In this document: piece after piece, positions 54,299 through 63,957 of the stretch | Layout: the number at the start of each line of letters is the position of its first letter | Position numbering within the stretch: position 1 is the stretch's first letter | Source of the DNA: JABDQZ01 sp963801985 | Lineage (GTDB): Bacteria > Pseudomonadota > Gammaproteobacteria > Chromatiales > Chromatiaceae | Assembly (NCBI GenBank): GCA_963801985.1 | Contig: CAWDGV010000011.1 | Coordinates: forward strand, 124,001-188,000 | DNA: 64,000 nucleotides | Direction: 5' to 3' | The notes under the pieces: generated by a model | Database searches by the model: none | Told to the model about the DNA's origin: nothing | The model's input: only the letters and a program-made list of their open reading frames with translations | Made by a program: the position numbers and the translations under genes

Positions 54299-54569
54299 GC
54301 TTCTACTGGGCATTTTGCCAGTGCTGCTCATCACTGGCTGCAGCGAAGAACAGCAAAACAGGCTTTCCCGCCTCGGTGTTACCTGGCTGGAAGGGAACTA
54401 CCGGGTCACTTATGCCGTCGGCGATCACGTTAAAAGCTGGGAAGTTATCGATGGAAAAGTAACATCGGAACCGGCCAAGGGATATTACTATTTCTGGACA
54501 AAAGTAAATGGCAAAAAACGCTACGTTCAGTCGCCGATAGAACGAACCTATATTGAAGAAATTGAATAA
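54291..54569 (+). CDS. Small putative lipoprotein
   Basis: A 92-residue protein with a lipobox LLITGC (Cys17). The mature part (about 75 residues) is rich in aromatic residues (GYYYFWTKVNGKKRYVQSP) and probably forms a small beta domain. I do not recognise the family. It overlaps the end of the TPR gene by eight bases, so it was the last gene of the cyclase-TPR-lipoprotein operon and is the only intact one. Whether it is still expressed is unknown. Confidence 0.6.
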   Translation: MNKLLLGILPVLLITGCSEEQQNRLSRLGVTWLEGNYRVTYAVGDHVKSWEVIDGKVTSEPAKGYYYFWTKVNGKKRYVQSPIERTYIEEIE

Positions 54570-54603
54570 TCCAGACAGTTAATAAATCATCAACCTTATC
54601 GCA

Positions 54604-55329
54604 TCAGTCTGGCAGCTTTAGCAAATCCAGATAACCTTTATCCAGGTAAAACTGGGAATCACTGGACAAGCGCGCATTCCCCCCTGGCATTGACTGCAGA
54701 ACAGTTGCTTCATCAAAACCCGCAGCCAGAGCATCGATATACCTCAGGCACAAAGTTAAATATTCACGCTGGTTTTCCAGGTTTTTTAATTGAAACAGTC
54801 CTTGCCTGAGACGCTGTTTCTGCGTCAGCTGCAGATAACGTTTGGCCTGCTCGAGTTGTTCCCTGAGTGGCTTTGCTAAATCAAAGCCCAATGCCAGCCT
54901 GGAGCTTTCCCCTCCCAGGTAATCAGTATCTTCAACGGTTAACTCATTTAAAAATTTGTCTGAAGTAACCTCTCTCCAGGTCAGGCGATTCTCCGCCACC
55001 GCATGATCATCAGCCGGATCGGGTGGGAACTTGTAAAATCCCCAGCGTGCTCCCAACGCACATTCAATCAATACCTTGTCCTGGTCAACCCGGCAGTCTG
55101 ACTCACTGCATTCTGCAGCAGACACCCAGGCGCGTTTATCCTGCTTCCACGCGCAGAAATCCCGGTTGGGAGGTTTGCCATATTCAGCCTCCAGCGCTTG
55201 CCAGGTTATCATGAAGTCCTGCCATTCCTTCTGGTAAGTCTTATTTCGGCGCAAAAACTCCCAGGCCCATTCTCCGGGTGACAGGCTCTGAGTAAATTGA
55301 TAGTTTTCCAGTTGTTTCCAATCCAGCAT
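54604..55329 (-). CDS. DUF6499-like (transcriptional regulator-like domain) protein
   Basis: A 241-residue cytoplasmic protein. The N-terminus with PGEWAWEFLRRNKTYQKEWQDF resembles the WAWEFLRRNPxY motif of the small DUF6499/regulator-like domain found mainly on plasmids and integrative elements of Proteobacteria. The rest (KPLREQLEQAKRYLQLTQKQR and a C-terminal helical region) is not recognised. It is divergent from argE with 20 bases between starts. Function unknown; a regulatory role is only suggested by the domain name. Confidence 0.55.
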   Translation of the reverse strand: MLDWKQLENYQFTQSLSPGEWAWEFLRRNKTYQKEWQDFMITWQALEAEYGKPPNRDFCAWKQDKRAWVSAAECSESDCRVDQDKVLIECALGARWGFYKFPPDPADDHAVAENRLTWREVTSDKFLNELTVEDTDYLGGESSRLALGFDLAKPLREQLEQAKRYLQLTQKQRLRQGLFQLKNLENQREYLTLCLRYIDALAAGFDEATVLQSMPGGNARLSSDSQFYLDKGYLDLLKLPD

Positions 55330-55349
55330 AGCGCAGCTATATTACACCA

Positions 55350-56513
55350 ATGTCAGGCTCTCAACTTAAGCAACCACCCGGTTTGATCTCACTGATTGAA
55401 AAACTGATTGCTACACCATCAGTCAGTAGTGTTAACCCCCGCTGGGATCAGTCCAACCAGTCCGTTATTGAACAGCTCTCTTTATGGCTGACTGACCTTG
55501 GCTTTACCATTGAAATATTCGAGGTCCCTGGCTACCCCGGCAAATACAACCTGGTTGCCACAGCTGGCAGCGGACCCGATGGACTGGTTCTATCAGGACA
55601 TACCGACACTGTTCCTTTCGATGAAAGCGGCTGGTCACAGTCCCCGTTCAGGCTGACTGAAAAAAACCAGAAGCTTTATGGCCTGGGCAGCTGCGACATG
55701 AAAGGCTTTTTTGCTTTCATCATCGAAGCCGTTCGCGGCCTTGACCTGAAAAAGCTGAAACGGCCTTTGATCATTATTGCAACAGCTGATGAAGAATCCA
55801 GCATGTGTGGCGCCAAAGCCTTGCAGCCAAGATATCAACGGCTGGGTAAATACACCATCATTGGCGAACCCACCGATCTTAAACCTATCAGGATGCATAA
55901 AGGTATCATGATGGAATCGATTCGACTGACAGGACAGTCAGGACATTCCAGCGACCCCGGCCTGGGCAACAATGCACTTGAAGGCATGCATGAAGTGATG
56001 GCTGAAATTATCCAGTGGCGTAACGAATTGCAACAAAAATATCAGAATCCTGCATTTGAAATCGAGGTTCCAACATTGAACCTCGGTCATATACATGGCG
56101 GTGACAATCCCAATCGAATCTGTGCAGACTGCGAGTTGCATATTGATCTGCGCCCTCTGCCCGGTATGCAACTGGATGATCTGCGCAATGAATTATCCAG
56201 CCGACTGCATCAGCGCCTGGCAGATTCCGGTTTAAAGATTGAGCAGACGCCGCTGTTTGATGGTATTCCGTCCATGGAAACACCAGCAGAGTCCGCAATT
56301 GTCAAAGCCGCCGAGGAAATGACCGGCTACCAGGCACAGGCAGTTGCTTTTGGAACAGAAGGACCGTTTTTCAACGAGATGAACATGCAAACCATCATCA
56401 TGGGTCCGGGCAGTATTAACCAGGCCCATCAGCCAGATGAGTTTCTGGCACTTGACCAAATCAAACCCGGTGTGAAATTGTTACAGGATATGATCCAAAA
56501 GTTTTGCTATTAA
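55350..56513 (+). CDS. argE: Acetylornithine deacetylase
   Basis: Zinc peptidase-family enzyme releasing ornithine from N-acetylornithine. M20 motifs: LSGHTDTVPFD with the first His/Asp pair, GLGSCDMKGF, ATADEESSMCGAK with the catalytic Glu, and a final FGTEGPFFNEM and GPGSINQAHQPDEF. Length 387 matches ArgE. The presence of both argE and argA (next gene) implies the linear arginine pathway rather than the ArgJ recycling route. Confidence 0.93.
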   Translation: MSGSQLKQPPGLISLIEKLIATPSVSSVNPRWDQSNQSVIEQLSLWLTDLGFTIEIFEVPGYPGKYNLVATAGSGPDGLVLSGHTDTVPFDESGWSQSPFRLTEKNQKLYGLGSCDMKGFFAFIIEAVRGLDLKKLKRPLIIIATADEESSMCGAKALQPRYQRLGKYTIIGEPTDLKPIRMHKGIMMESIRLTGQSGHSSDPGLGNNALEGMHEVMAEIIQWRNELQQKYQNPAFEIEVPTLNLGHIHGGDNPNRICADCELHIDLRPLPGMQLDDLRNELSSRLHQRLADSGLKIEQTPLFDGIPSMETPAESAIVKAAEEMTGYQAQAVAFGTEGPFFNEMNMQTIIMGPGSINQAHQPDEFLALDQIKPGVKLLQDMIQKFCY

Positions 56514-56706
56514 CTTAAGACAACATACTACTTAGTCGGCTCCGCTACACTTGATCCGACCGACCTGACCAGGCACGTAATAGGTTATTCAAAAACGCAA
56601 ATAATAAACTGATGTTATACAGATAACTCCCTGCCCCTATTGAAGTTTTCAACACCTGAACCGATAATTAAAACAGACACACCACTAAATCAGGCCAATC
56701 AGGAAC

Positions 56707-58029
56707 ATGCCTTCATCCAACAATGACAATTCGTTCGTAAGCTGGTTCAGGTCGTCATCGCCCTATATCCATGCACATCGTGGCAAGACCTTTGTCATTG
56801 CGTTTAATGGCGAGGCTGTTGCTGATGAATGTTTTACTGACCTGGTTCATGATGTTGCCCTGTTGCAGGGACTGGGTATCCGCCTGATTCTCGTGCATGG
56901 CGCCAGGCCACAGATTGAATCCAACCTGAAACAGAAAAACCTGCAACTTGAATACGCTAACGGCTTACGTATAACAGATGACAAAACCCTGGTTGGCGTC
57001 AAGGAAGCTGTTGGCAGTGTGCGCCTGGAAATTGAAGCCTTGTTATCACAGGGTCTGGCTAATTCACCGATGGCCGGAACCCGCATACGCGTGGCTTCCG
57101 GTAATTTTGTCACGGCCAAGCCTATTGGTGTTCTGAACGGTATTGACCACGGGCATACCGGCGAAGTCAGAAGAATCGACTCTTCCGGCATTGAGCAGCA
57201 ACTGGACAATGGCAATATCGTTTTGCTTTCACCGTTGGGATACTCACCTACTGGTGAGATTTTCAATCTGAGCGCGACGGATGTTGCTGCCAAGGTAGCC
57301 ATTGCCCTGCATGCCGACAAACTGATTTACCTGACAGACGAAAAAGATCTGATTCGTCGCAAAACCAGTATCAATCATCTGACCCCGGCGGCACTGGATA
57401 CCTTTATCAAGCGCAGAAAAAAACTCTCAGATAAGACCCGGCATTACCTGGACAATGCTGCCTATAGCTGTCGTTCCGGAGTTAAACGTGTTCACATTGT
57501 TTCACGTGAAATTGACGGTGCCTTGTTAAAAGAGCTATTCACCCGTGACGGCGCCGGCATTCTGGTGACTGCCGAGGCCTACGAAACCATTCGTCCTGCA
57601 ACCATAGATGATGTGGCCGGCATTATCGAGCTGATCACGCCATTGGAAGAAAAGGGCAGCCTGGTTAAACGCTCGAGAGATGTACTTGAAACCGAAATTG
57701 GCAACTTTGTTGTTGTTGAGCGTGATGGCATGATTATCGGCTGTGCAGCCCGCTACGATTTTCCTCGCAACAGGATTGCCGAACTGGCCTGTATTACCAT
57801 CCATCCGGATTACCAATCTGGTGGCAAGGGCGACATGTTGCTTGATTACATGGAAAAAAATGCAGCGGCAGCCGGTATTGAACAACTGTTTGTATTAACT
57901 ACCCAGACGATGCACTGGTTCCAGGAACGCGGCTTCAAACGTGCCGATTTAGCCATCCTGCCTAAAAAGCGTCGTGCACTTTATAATTACCAACGTAATT
58001 CCAAGGTGGCCGTAAAACAACTGGCATAA
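56707..58029 (+). CDS. argA: Amino-acid N-acetyltransferase (N-acetylglutamate synthase)
   Basis: First enzyme of arginine synthesis, usually feedback-inhibited by arginine. An N-terminal amino-acid-kinase-like domain (residues about 20-290, FVIAFNGEAVADE, LVHGARPQIE) regulates a C-terminal GNAT domain (about 295-440, IRPATIDDVAGIIELI, ELACITIHPDYQSGGKGDMLL). Length 440 equals the E. coli enzyme. It lies 193 bases after argE. I could not identify a convincing ArgR box upstream. Confidence 0.95.
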   Translation: MPSSNNDNSFVSWFRSSSPYIHAHRGKTFVIAFNGEAVADECFTDLVHDVALLQGLGIRLILVHGARPQIESNLKQKNLQLEYANGLRITDDKTLVGVKEAVGSVRLEIEALLSQGLANSPMAGTRIRVASGNFVTAKPIGVLNGIDHGHTGEVRRIDSSGIEQQLDNGNIVLLSPLGYSPTGEIFNLSATDVAAKVAIALHADKLIYLTDEKDLIRRKTSINHLTPAALDTFIKRRKKLSDKTRHYLDNAAYSCRSGVKRVHIVSREIDGALLKELFTRDGAGILVTAEAYETIRPATIDDVAGIIELITPLEEKGSLVKRSRDVLETEIGNFVVVERDGMIIGCAARYDFPRNRIAELACITIHPDYQSGGKGDMLLDYMEKNAAAAGIEQLFVLTTQTMHWFQERGFKRADLAILPKKRRALYNYQRNSKVAVKQLA

Positions 58030-58209
58030 AGATTAAAAGCTTCAACCCTGTCCAAATTTTGCACGTTGCCGGTGCATAAATTTCTCTCTGCGCACCAAAA
58101 ACACCCTTAAGTAGCTGTTTTTTTGGCTAAAAATGGCCTAAAAACCCGAAAAATAGCAGGTATGATTCTTGCTTAATGGAAAGCTATACTGTTACTAAAG
58201 GAAACAGTT

Positions 58210-58350
58210 ATGAGTAGGAGAATGACTGTGAAAAAATATTCACCCAGCTATTTTCATCGCCTGTTGTTGTGGGGAGTCCTGTTGTTTGGCGCCACCTTGT
58301 TATTACTGAATGCCCTGATGATCATGAACGCTGAATCAGGCCTGTACTGA
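58210..58350 (+). CDS. Small single-span membrane protein
   Basis: A 46-residue ORF, not matching any family I know. ATG 58210 is preceded by AAGGAAA six bases upstream, a good ribosome site. The product has a basic N-terminus (MSRRMTVKKYSPSYFHR) followed by one hydrophobic helix (LLLWGVLLFGATLLLLNALMI) and a short tail, suggesting an N-in membrane miniprotein. It stands alone between argA and the DMT exporter, in a gap of about 450 bases otherwise without genes. Confidence 0.55.
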   Translation: MSRRMTVKKYSPSYFHRLLLWGVLLFGATLLLLNALMIMNAESGLY

Positions 58351-58482
58351 CAACCAAAAGGATCCAACAAAAACAATTTCTTTTGCGTGCCGGGGACTTT
58401 GTCCTCTCACGGGATAGCAGAGGCTGACTTGCTGGTGTAGTCTTTGGCTTAACCTGCCATAAACATCTGCACATGCAATTTA

Positions 58483-59367
58483 ATGCCGGCACCCCATGCA
58501 ACAGCCTATCTTTTACTGACCCTGACCGTTTTCTTCTGGTCCGGCAATGTGATCGTCGCCCGGCTCCTGCATAACGACATTTCCGCTATTGCTTTATCAA
58601 CCGGTCGCTGGTGGCTTGCCACGCTAATTCTGCTACCTTTTACCTGGCGATACATGCGCAGGGATTTAAGCCAGCTTAAAAGCCATTGGCCAATCATCAC
58701 ACTACTGAGCTTGCTCGGCATCAGCCTTTTCAACACCCTGCTTTACCAGGCCGCCCATACCACAACATCAACCAACATCGCGCTGATACAAACCACCATG
58801 CCGGCCATGATTGTCGTGCTTACCAGCCTGTTATTTGCAGAACGAACCGGCCTGCTGGCCTCTCTGGGTGTTGCCATCAGCATTAGCGGTGCTTTATTGG
58901 TTGTTTCACGTGGCGACATACAGATACTGACTGCCATGGCATTTACAGCTGGCGACCTCTGGATGCTGCTTGCCAACCTGGTGTATGCATTTTACTCAGT
59001 GTTACTGCGTAAAAGACCAAATATTCATCCCTTGTCTTTTCTGGGGGCATCCTTTGTGATTGGCAGCCTGTTGCTGTTGCCTTTTTTCCTTTGGGATATC
59101 ACAACAAACCCGCTGCCGGAAATCAGTCCGTTGATCACCGGCAGTTTTTTATATATCGCCATTTTTCCATCCATCCTGTCCTACCTTTTCTGGAACAAGG
59201 GTGTTGCCATGATCGGTGCCAGCATGGCAGGGTTTTTCATTTGCCTGATTCCCGTATTTACCGCTGTACTGGCTTCAGTCTTTCTTGACGAATCACTTTA
59301 CTGGTTTCACCTGGTTGGAATGCTTCTGATTGTTAGCGGCTTTATTCTCTTTCAGCGTCGACAATAG
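58483..59367 (+). CDS. EamA/DMT superfamily transporter
   Basis: A 294-residue inner-membrane protein with ten predicted helices in two EamA repeats (about residues 8-135 and 155-290). Typical signatures are LTVFFWSGNVIVARLL at the start, LIQTTMPAMIVVLTSLLFAERTG closing the first repeat, and FLDESLYWFHLVGMLLIVSGFI closing the second. Members export amino acids or metabolites; the substrate cannot be read from sequence. Confidence 0.9.
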   Translation: MPAPHATAYLLLTLTVFFWSGNVIVARLLHNDISAIALSTGRWWLATLILLPFTWRYMRRDLSQLKSHWPIITLLSLLGISLFNTLLYQAAHTTTSTNIALIQTTMPAMIVVLTSLLFAERTGLLASLGVAISISGALLVVSRGDIQILTAMAFTAGDLWMLLANLVYAFYSVLLRKRPNIHPLSFLGASFVIGSLLLLPFFLWDITTNPLPEISPLITGSFLYIAIFPSILSYLFWNKGVAMIGASMAGFFICLIPVFTAVLASVFLDESLYWFHLVGMLLIVSGFILFQRRQ

Positions 59368-59420
59368 TCCACTATAGTTAGCGCTATCGGGGACTGCCCC
59401 ACAACGCGATACAACCTATC

Positions 59421-60749
59421 ATGATCAAATTACCTCAGACCAAATGGCATAAGGCCTGGATTATTCCGCCAGTTATTCTTGGCGTCGCTGTATTGATGTT
59501 TATGAAGAGCGGCAAGCAGCCACCAGTACAGATTGCAGAACAGGAAGTCACACGCCATGTGCGTGTTATTGAAGCACCCGTCGTTGACCTTGTTCCACAG
59601 GCTGAAGGATACGGCATCGTGCAACCGGCACAGAAATGGACGGCTGTTGCACAGGTCACCGGAAGAATTATTGAAACCCACCCTCGCCTGAGAAATGGTG
59701 AAATCATTGAACAGGGTACCCTGTTATTTAAAATAGACCCGGTCGACTATGAACTGGATGTTGCCACCGCCAATGCCCAGCTGGCCGAGCTGGATGTCCA
59801 GGAAAAAAATGCCGGCGCATCCCTGGCCATTGAAAAACGTAACCGGATTATTGCCAACAGAGAACTGTCCCGTTTAGGCAAGCTTGCCAAAAAAGGCACA
59901 ACATCACAAAGCAGTGTGGATGAAGCAGAGCGTGCTGCGCTTAACAGCGAAGCAGCTGTGCAGAACCTGGAAAATACAATCGCGCTGGTTCCCACGCAAC
60001 GTAAAAAACTTGAAGCTCAACTGGCACAGGCTGAACGTGACCTCGATAACACCGTTGTGATGGCGCCTTTTAACCTGCGAATTGCCAACATGAAGATCGA
60101 AACAGCGCAGTTTGTTACCCAGGGACAGAACCTGTTTGAAGGTGATTCGGTTGACCGCGTCGAAATTGTTACCCAGGTTCCCATTTCCTCGTTACGCAAC
60201 CTGTTTATTGGACGGGAAAACACGTTACACAGTATTGCCCAGATCAATCAGAACCTGAATGAATTCACTGGCTTTAAACCCCACCTGGAACTCGATATGG
60301 GCGGCCACACTGCCAGCTGGGAAGCGGAGTTTGTCCGCTTTACCGATAATGTCGATGCCCAGACCAGAACCATCGGCATTGTTGTTGCCGTTGACAACCC
60401 CCTGGAAAAAATCAAACCCGGCTACCGCCCGCCTTTATCAAAAGGGATGTTTGTACGCGTCATTTTAAAGGGACATGTGCAGCCCGGCCGGGTCATTATT
60501 CCCCGCAGTGCCATCAGAAACGGCAAAGCCTACATCATGACTGCAGACAAACGCCTGGAGCAGCGCGATATAGAGGTTCTATTCAGCCAGGAACAGATCA
60601 GCGTGATTCAATCCGGCATCAAGCCGCATGAAACCGTGGTTGTGTCTGACCTGGTACCCGCTATTGACGGCATGTTGCTGGCGCCAAAAGCTGACCTCAA
60701 GCTGCAACAATTGCTGAACGACAAAACGAACAAAGAAGACGCATCATGA
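59421..60749 (+). CDS. RND efflux periplasmic adaptor (membrane fusion protein)
   Basis: A 442-residue adaptor linking an RND pump to an outer membrane channel. One N-terminal helix (WIIPPVILGVAVLMF) anchors it. A lipoyl-like half-motif (TAVAQVTGRIIETHPRLRNG), a long helical hairpin (about residues 110-200) and the second half (VMAPFNLRIANMKIE) follow, then beta-barrel and membrane-proximal domains (GRVIIPRSAIRNGKAYIM). The stop overlaps the pump gene start (ATGA), so the two are translated together. Confidence 0.93.
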   Translation: MIKLPQTKWHKAWIIPPVILGVAVLMFMKSGKQPPVQIAEQEVTRHVRVIEAPVVDLVPQAEGYGIVQPAQKWTAVAQVTGRIIETHPRLRNGEIIEQGTLLFKIDPVDYELDVATANAQLAELDVQEKNAGASLAIEKRNRIIANRELSRLGKLAKKGTTSQSSVDEAERAALNSEAAVQNLENTIALVPTQRKKLEAQLAQAERDLDNTVVMAPFNLRIANMKIETAQFVTQGQNLFEGDSVDRVEIVTQVPISSLRNLFIGRENTLHSIAQINQNLNEFTGFKPHLELDMGGHTASWEAEFVRFTDNVDAQTRTIGIVVAVDNPLEKIKPGYRPPLSKGMFVRVILKGHVQPGRVIIPRSAIRNGKAYIMTADKRLEQRDIEVLFSQEQISVIQSGIKPHETVVVSDLVPAIDGMLLAPKADLKLQQLLNDKTNKEDAS

Positions 60750-63700
60750 TCCGCTGGTTTACTCAACATCCGGTTGCTGCCAACCTGATGATGTTCGCCA
60801 TCATGCTGCTCGGTATTATTTCCCTGCCGAGCCTGCAACGGGAAACTTTTCCCGTTTTAAAAAATGAGAAAGTCCAGATCAGCATCATTTACAAAGGCGC
60901 CACCACAGATGAAGTCGAAGATGCAATCTGCAGGCGTATCGAAAATGGGGTTGAAAGCATCTCCGACCTGGATGAGATTCGCTGTGAAGCGCAGGAAGGA
61001 TTGGCCAAAGCAACTGCTGTCATGCGCGAAGAAGCCGACATGATGCGTTTTCTTGATGACATCAAATCGGCTATCGATAGCATCAATGACTTTCCAGACG
61101 CGATAGAACCACCCGTGATCGAGGAACTGGGGCGGACAGACGCGGTGGTCTCTGTTGCTATCACCGGACCGGAAGACCCGGTCGTATTAAAAGCCTACGC
61201 AGAAGATTTTAAAGCCCGACTCTCGGCCAACGTTGCACTGGCGAGCGTGGAAATCAAGGGCTTTGCCACTCACCAGATCCGTATCGAAATACCTGCCTGG
61301 CGTTTACGCCAGTATGGCCTGTCAGCCAATGATATTGCCAGGGTTATCCAACAGCAAAGTGTCGGCACTCCTGCAGGAAAACTGGAAAGCTCACACGAAG
61401 ATATCCTGCTGCGTTTCGATGACCAGGCGAAGGACATCACGTCTTTCGAAAACATGGTGGTAATTTCCAATGCCAGTGGCGCAACCATTCGCCTGGGCGA
61501 TATTGCGAAAATCACACATCGCTTCGATCCGGTGGAAACAAAGATTTTGTTCAATGAAAAGCAGGCCGCAGTTCTCAACATTACCAAAACCCGTTCCCAG
61601 GACCTGTTGAATGTTTATAACGAGATCAGCAGCTTTGTGGAAAAAGAAAACCAGCTGGCACCCATCGGCATCAAGCTTGCCCTGACACAGGATCGTTCCT
61701 CTATCGTCAAGGATCGCCTGAACATGTTGGTACGTAACGGAGCACAGGGCCTGTTCCTGGTATTTCTGATTATCTGGCTGTTTTTCAGTTTCCGCTACAG
61801 TTTCTGGGTCACCATGGGCCTGCCTGTAGCATTTCTTGGAGGCCTGTTTGTTCTGCCATTTACCGGCATTACGATCAACATGATTTCCATGGTAGGTCTG
61901 CTTATCGGCATCGGTCTTTTAATGGATGATGCCATTGTCATTGCAGAAAACATCGCCACCAGGCTCAACAAGGGCGATAAGCCCATGCGCGCCGCGTACC
62001 TTGGGGTAAAACAGGTACTGCCCGGCATTGCCTCTTCCTTTGCCACTACCGTGCTGGTGTTTGGTTCACTGGCTTTTATCACCGGCGAGATTGGACAGAT
62101 TCTGCGTGTCCTTCCAATTGTATTGATTATCATACTGACAGTCAGCCTGTTAGAAGCCTTCCTCATCCTGCCCCATCACCTGGGGCACTCGCTCAGTCAT
62201 ATAGAAAAGCGTGAACCTTCCGCTTTTCGGGCAGGATTCGAAAAATTCTTTGCCCGCCTGCAGAATGACTGGTTCGGCAACCTGCTAGAAAAAGCGATCA
62301 GACAACGTTACCTGACCCTGGGCATCGTTATCATGCTGATGCTGTTTGCAATAGCCCTACCCGCCGGAGGCAAACTGAAATTTGTCGGCTTTCCCCAAAT
62401 TGATGGTGACATCATTGAAGCACGCCTGCTGATGCCCCAGGGGACGCCCCTGGTTCGTGCTGAAGAAGTGATTCAACAGATAACCCATGCTCTTGAGAAA
62501 ACCAATGCGCACTTTAAGGACCTGCAACCTGAACAACAGGACCTGATTGAAAACGTTACCGTGATATACGGCGAGAATCCTGATGCTTACGAAAGCGGTC
62601 CTCATGTAGCCCGAATCGTAGTTGATCTACTCAGTGCCGAAGTCAGAAACTCGGCTATCAGGGATATCACCCACCACTGGCGGCAATTAACTGGCACGCC
62701 CAGTGACGTCATTGCCCTGAACTTCAGTGAACCAACCATTGGTCCCGGTGGACGGGCTATTGATATCCGCCTGCTGGGCAACAATATTGATAACGTCAAG
62801 GCAGCCTCTTACGAACTCAAGCAATGGCTTGCATCTTTTGCCGGAGTGACCGACCTGAGTGATGACCTCAGGCCCGGCAAGCGTGAATTTCGCCTGCATT
62901 TAAAAGAGTCCGCGACCACTTTGAACATCAATGCCCGAACCGTGGCCGACCAGGTACGTGCTGCATTCCAGGGCTCCAAGATTGACGAATTCCCGGTTGG
63001 ACCTGAAATTTACGAAGTCGACCTGGGTTTTGATGCCGAAGACCGCGCCACCCTGGATGACCTTGAACAGTTTTCTGTCACCAATGCCAATGGCGACCTG
63101 ATTCCCCTGCCTGTTGTGGCAGAAATAGAGGAAACCCGGGGCTGGGCCCGAATCCACCGCATCAACGCCCAACGGACAGTCACTCTGCAGGGGGATGTGC
63201 AAAGAGACATCGCCAATGCGCAGGAAATTTTAACCCTGGCCCAAACCGATATCTTCCCGCAACTAAAGAAACGTTACCCGGACGTGCGAATTGACATCCA
63301 GGGCCAGAGCAAAGAATCAGCCCAGACAGGGCAATCCATTGTGCGTAATGTTTTACTCGGCATGATTGGTGTTTATATTCTGCTGGCATTGCAGTTTCGG
63401 GGATACCTGGCCCCTGTGACCGTTATGTCCGTCATTCCGACTGCTTTAATTGGAGTGATCTTTGGTCACTATTTCATGGGCCTGGATATGACCATGCCCA
63501 GCATTGTCGGCATGGCATCGCTGTTTGGCGTGGTGGTAAATGATTCAATTCTACTGGTGGTCTTCATCCGTGAAGCCCGGGCACAAGGCATTCCAGTGCA
63601 CAGTTCCGCCTTGCAGGCTGGTATTGCACGTTTCCGTCCCATTCTGCTGACATCCATTTCGACCATCGCCGGGCTGTTACCGCTACTGCTGGAAAAAAGC

Positions 63701-63853
63701 CTGCAGGCACAGATTCTGATTCCACTGGCAAGTAGTATTGCATTTGGACTGTTAACGGCGACTATTATTGCGTTGTTCCTGGTACCATCTATCTACGTGA
63801 TTCTGGATGACTTTAATGCCCTGGGAGAAATAGATAACCATGAGAATTCCTAG
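60746..63853 (+). CDS. RND efflux transporter permease
   Basis: A 1035-residue proton-driven pump of the AcrB superfamily with the expected 12 helices and two large periplasmic loops. The helix-4 acidic pair is present in GIGLLMDDAIVIAENIATR. The position equivalent to AcrB Lys940 in helix 10 reads SLFGVVVNDSILLVVF, without lysine, as in several less-studied RND subgroups. The N-terminus MIRWFTQHPVAANLMM is typical. Substrate unknown. No outer membrane channel gene is visible before the window ends. Confidence 0.93.
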   Translation: MIRWFTQHPVAANLMMFAIMLLGIISLPSLQRETFPVLKNEKVQISIIYKGATTDEVEDAICRRIENGVESISDLDEIRCEAQEGLAKATAVMREEADMMRFLDDIKSAIDSINDFPDAIEPPVIEELGRTDAVVSVAITGPEDPVVLKAYAEDFKARLSANVALASVEIKGFATHQIRIEIPAWRLRQYGLSANDIARVIQQQSVGTPAGKLESSHEDILLRFDDQAKDITSFENMVVISNASGATIRLGDIAKITHRFDPVETKILFNEKQAAVLNITKTRSQDLLNVYNEISSFVEKENQLAPIGIKLALTQDRSSIVKDRLNMLVRNGAQGLFLVFLIIWLFFSFRYSFWVTMGLPVAFLGGLFVLPFTGITINMISMVGLLIGIGLLMDDAIVIAENIATRLNKGDKPMRAAYLGVKQVLPGIASSFATTVLVFGSLAFITGEIGQILRVLPIVLIIILTVSLLEAFLILPHHLGHSLSHIEKREPSAFRAGFEKFFARLQNDWFGNLLEKAIRQRYLTLGIVIMLMLFAIALPAGGKLKFVGFPQIDGDIIEARLLMPQGTPLVRAEEVIQQITHALEKTNAHFKDLQPEQQDLIENVTVIYGENPDAYESGPHVARIVVDLLSAEVRNSAIRDITHHWRQLTGTPSDVIALNFSEPTIGPGGRAIDIRLLGNNIDNVKAASYELKQWLASFAGVTDLSDDLRPGKREFRLHLKESATTLNINARTVADQVRAAFQGSKIDEFPVGPEIYEVDLGFDAEDRATLDDLEQFSVTNANGDLIPLPVVAEIEETRGWARIHRINAQRTVTLQGDVQRDIANAQEILTLAQTDIFPQLKKRYPDVRIDIQGQSKESAQTGQSIVRNVLLGMIGVYILLALQFRGYLAPVTVMSVIPTALIGVIFGHYFMGLDMTMPSIVGMASLFGVVVNDSILLVVFIREARAQGIPVHSSALQAGIARFRPILLTSISTIAGLLPLLLEKSLQAQILIPLASSIAFGLLTATIIALFLVPSIYVILDDFNALGEIDNHENS

Positions 63854-63957
63854 TATTTTCCGGATTGCACTTTAAGCAATGTCAGCTAGTATTTTCTAGA
63901 TACCCCGTCGGGTCAGCGTTTGCCTGAGACGACAAATTTAATATTTCGGAGTAAAAA

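Noticed and set aside
58030..58209. Possible riboswitch or terminator after argA
   Set aside because: No stable stem with a T-run and no recognised aptamer pattern could be seen.
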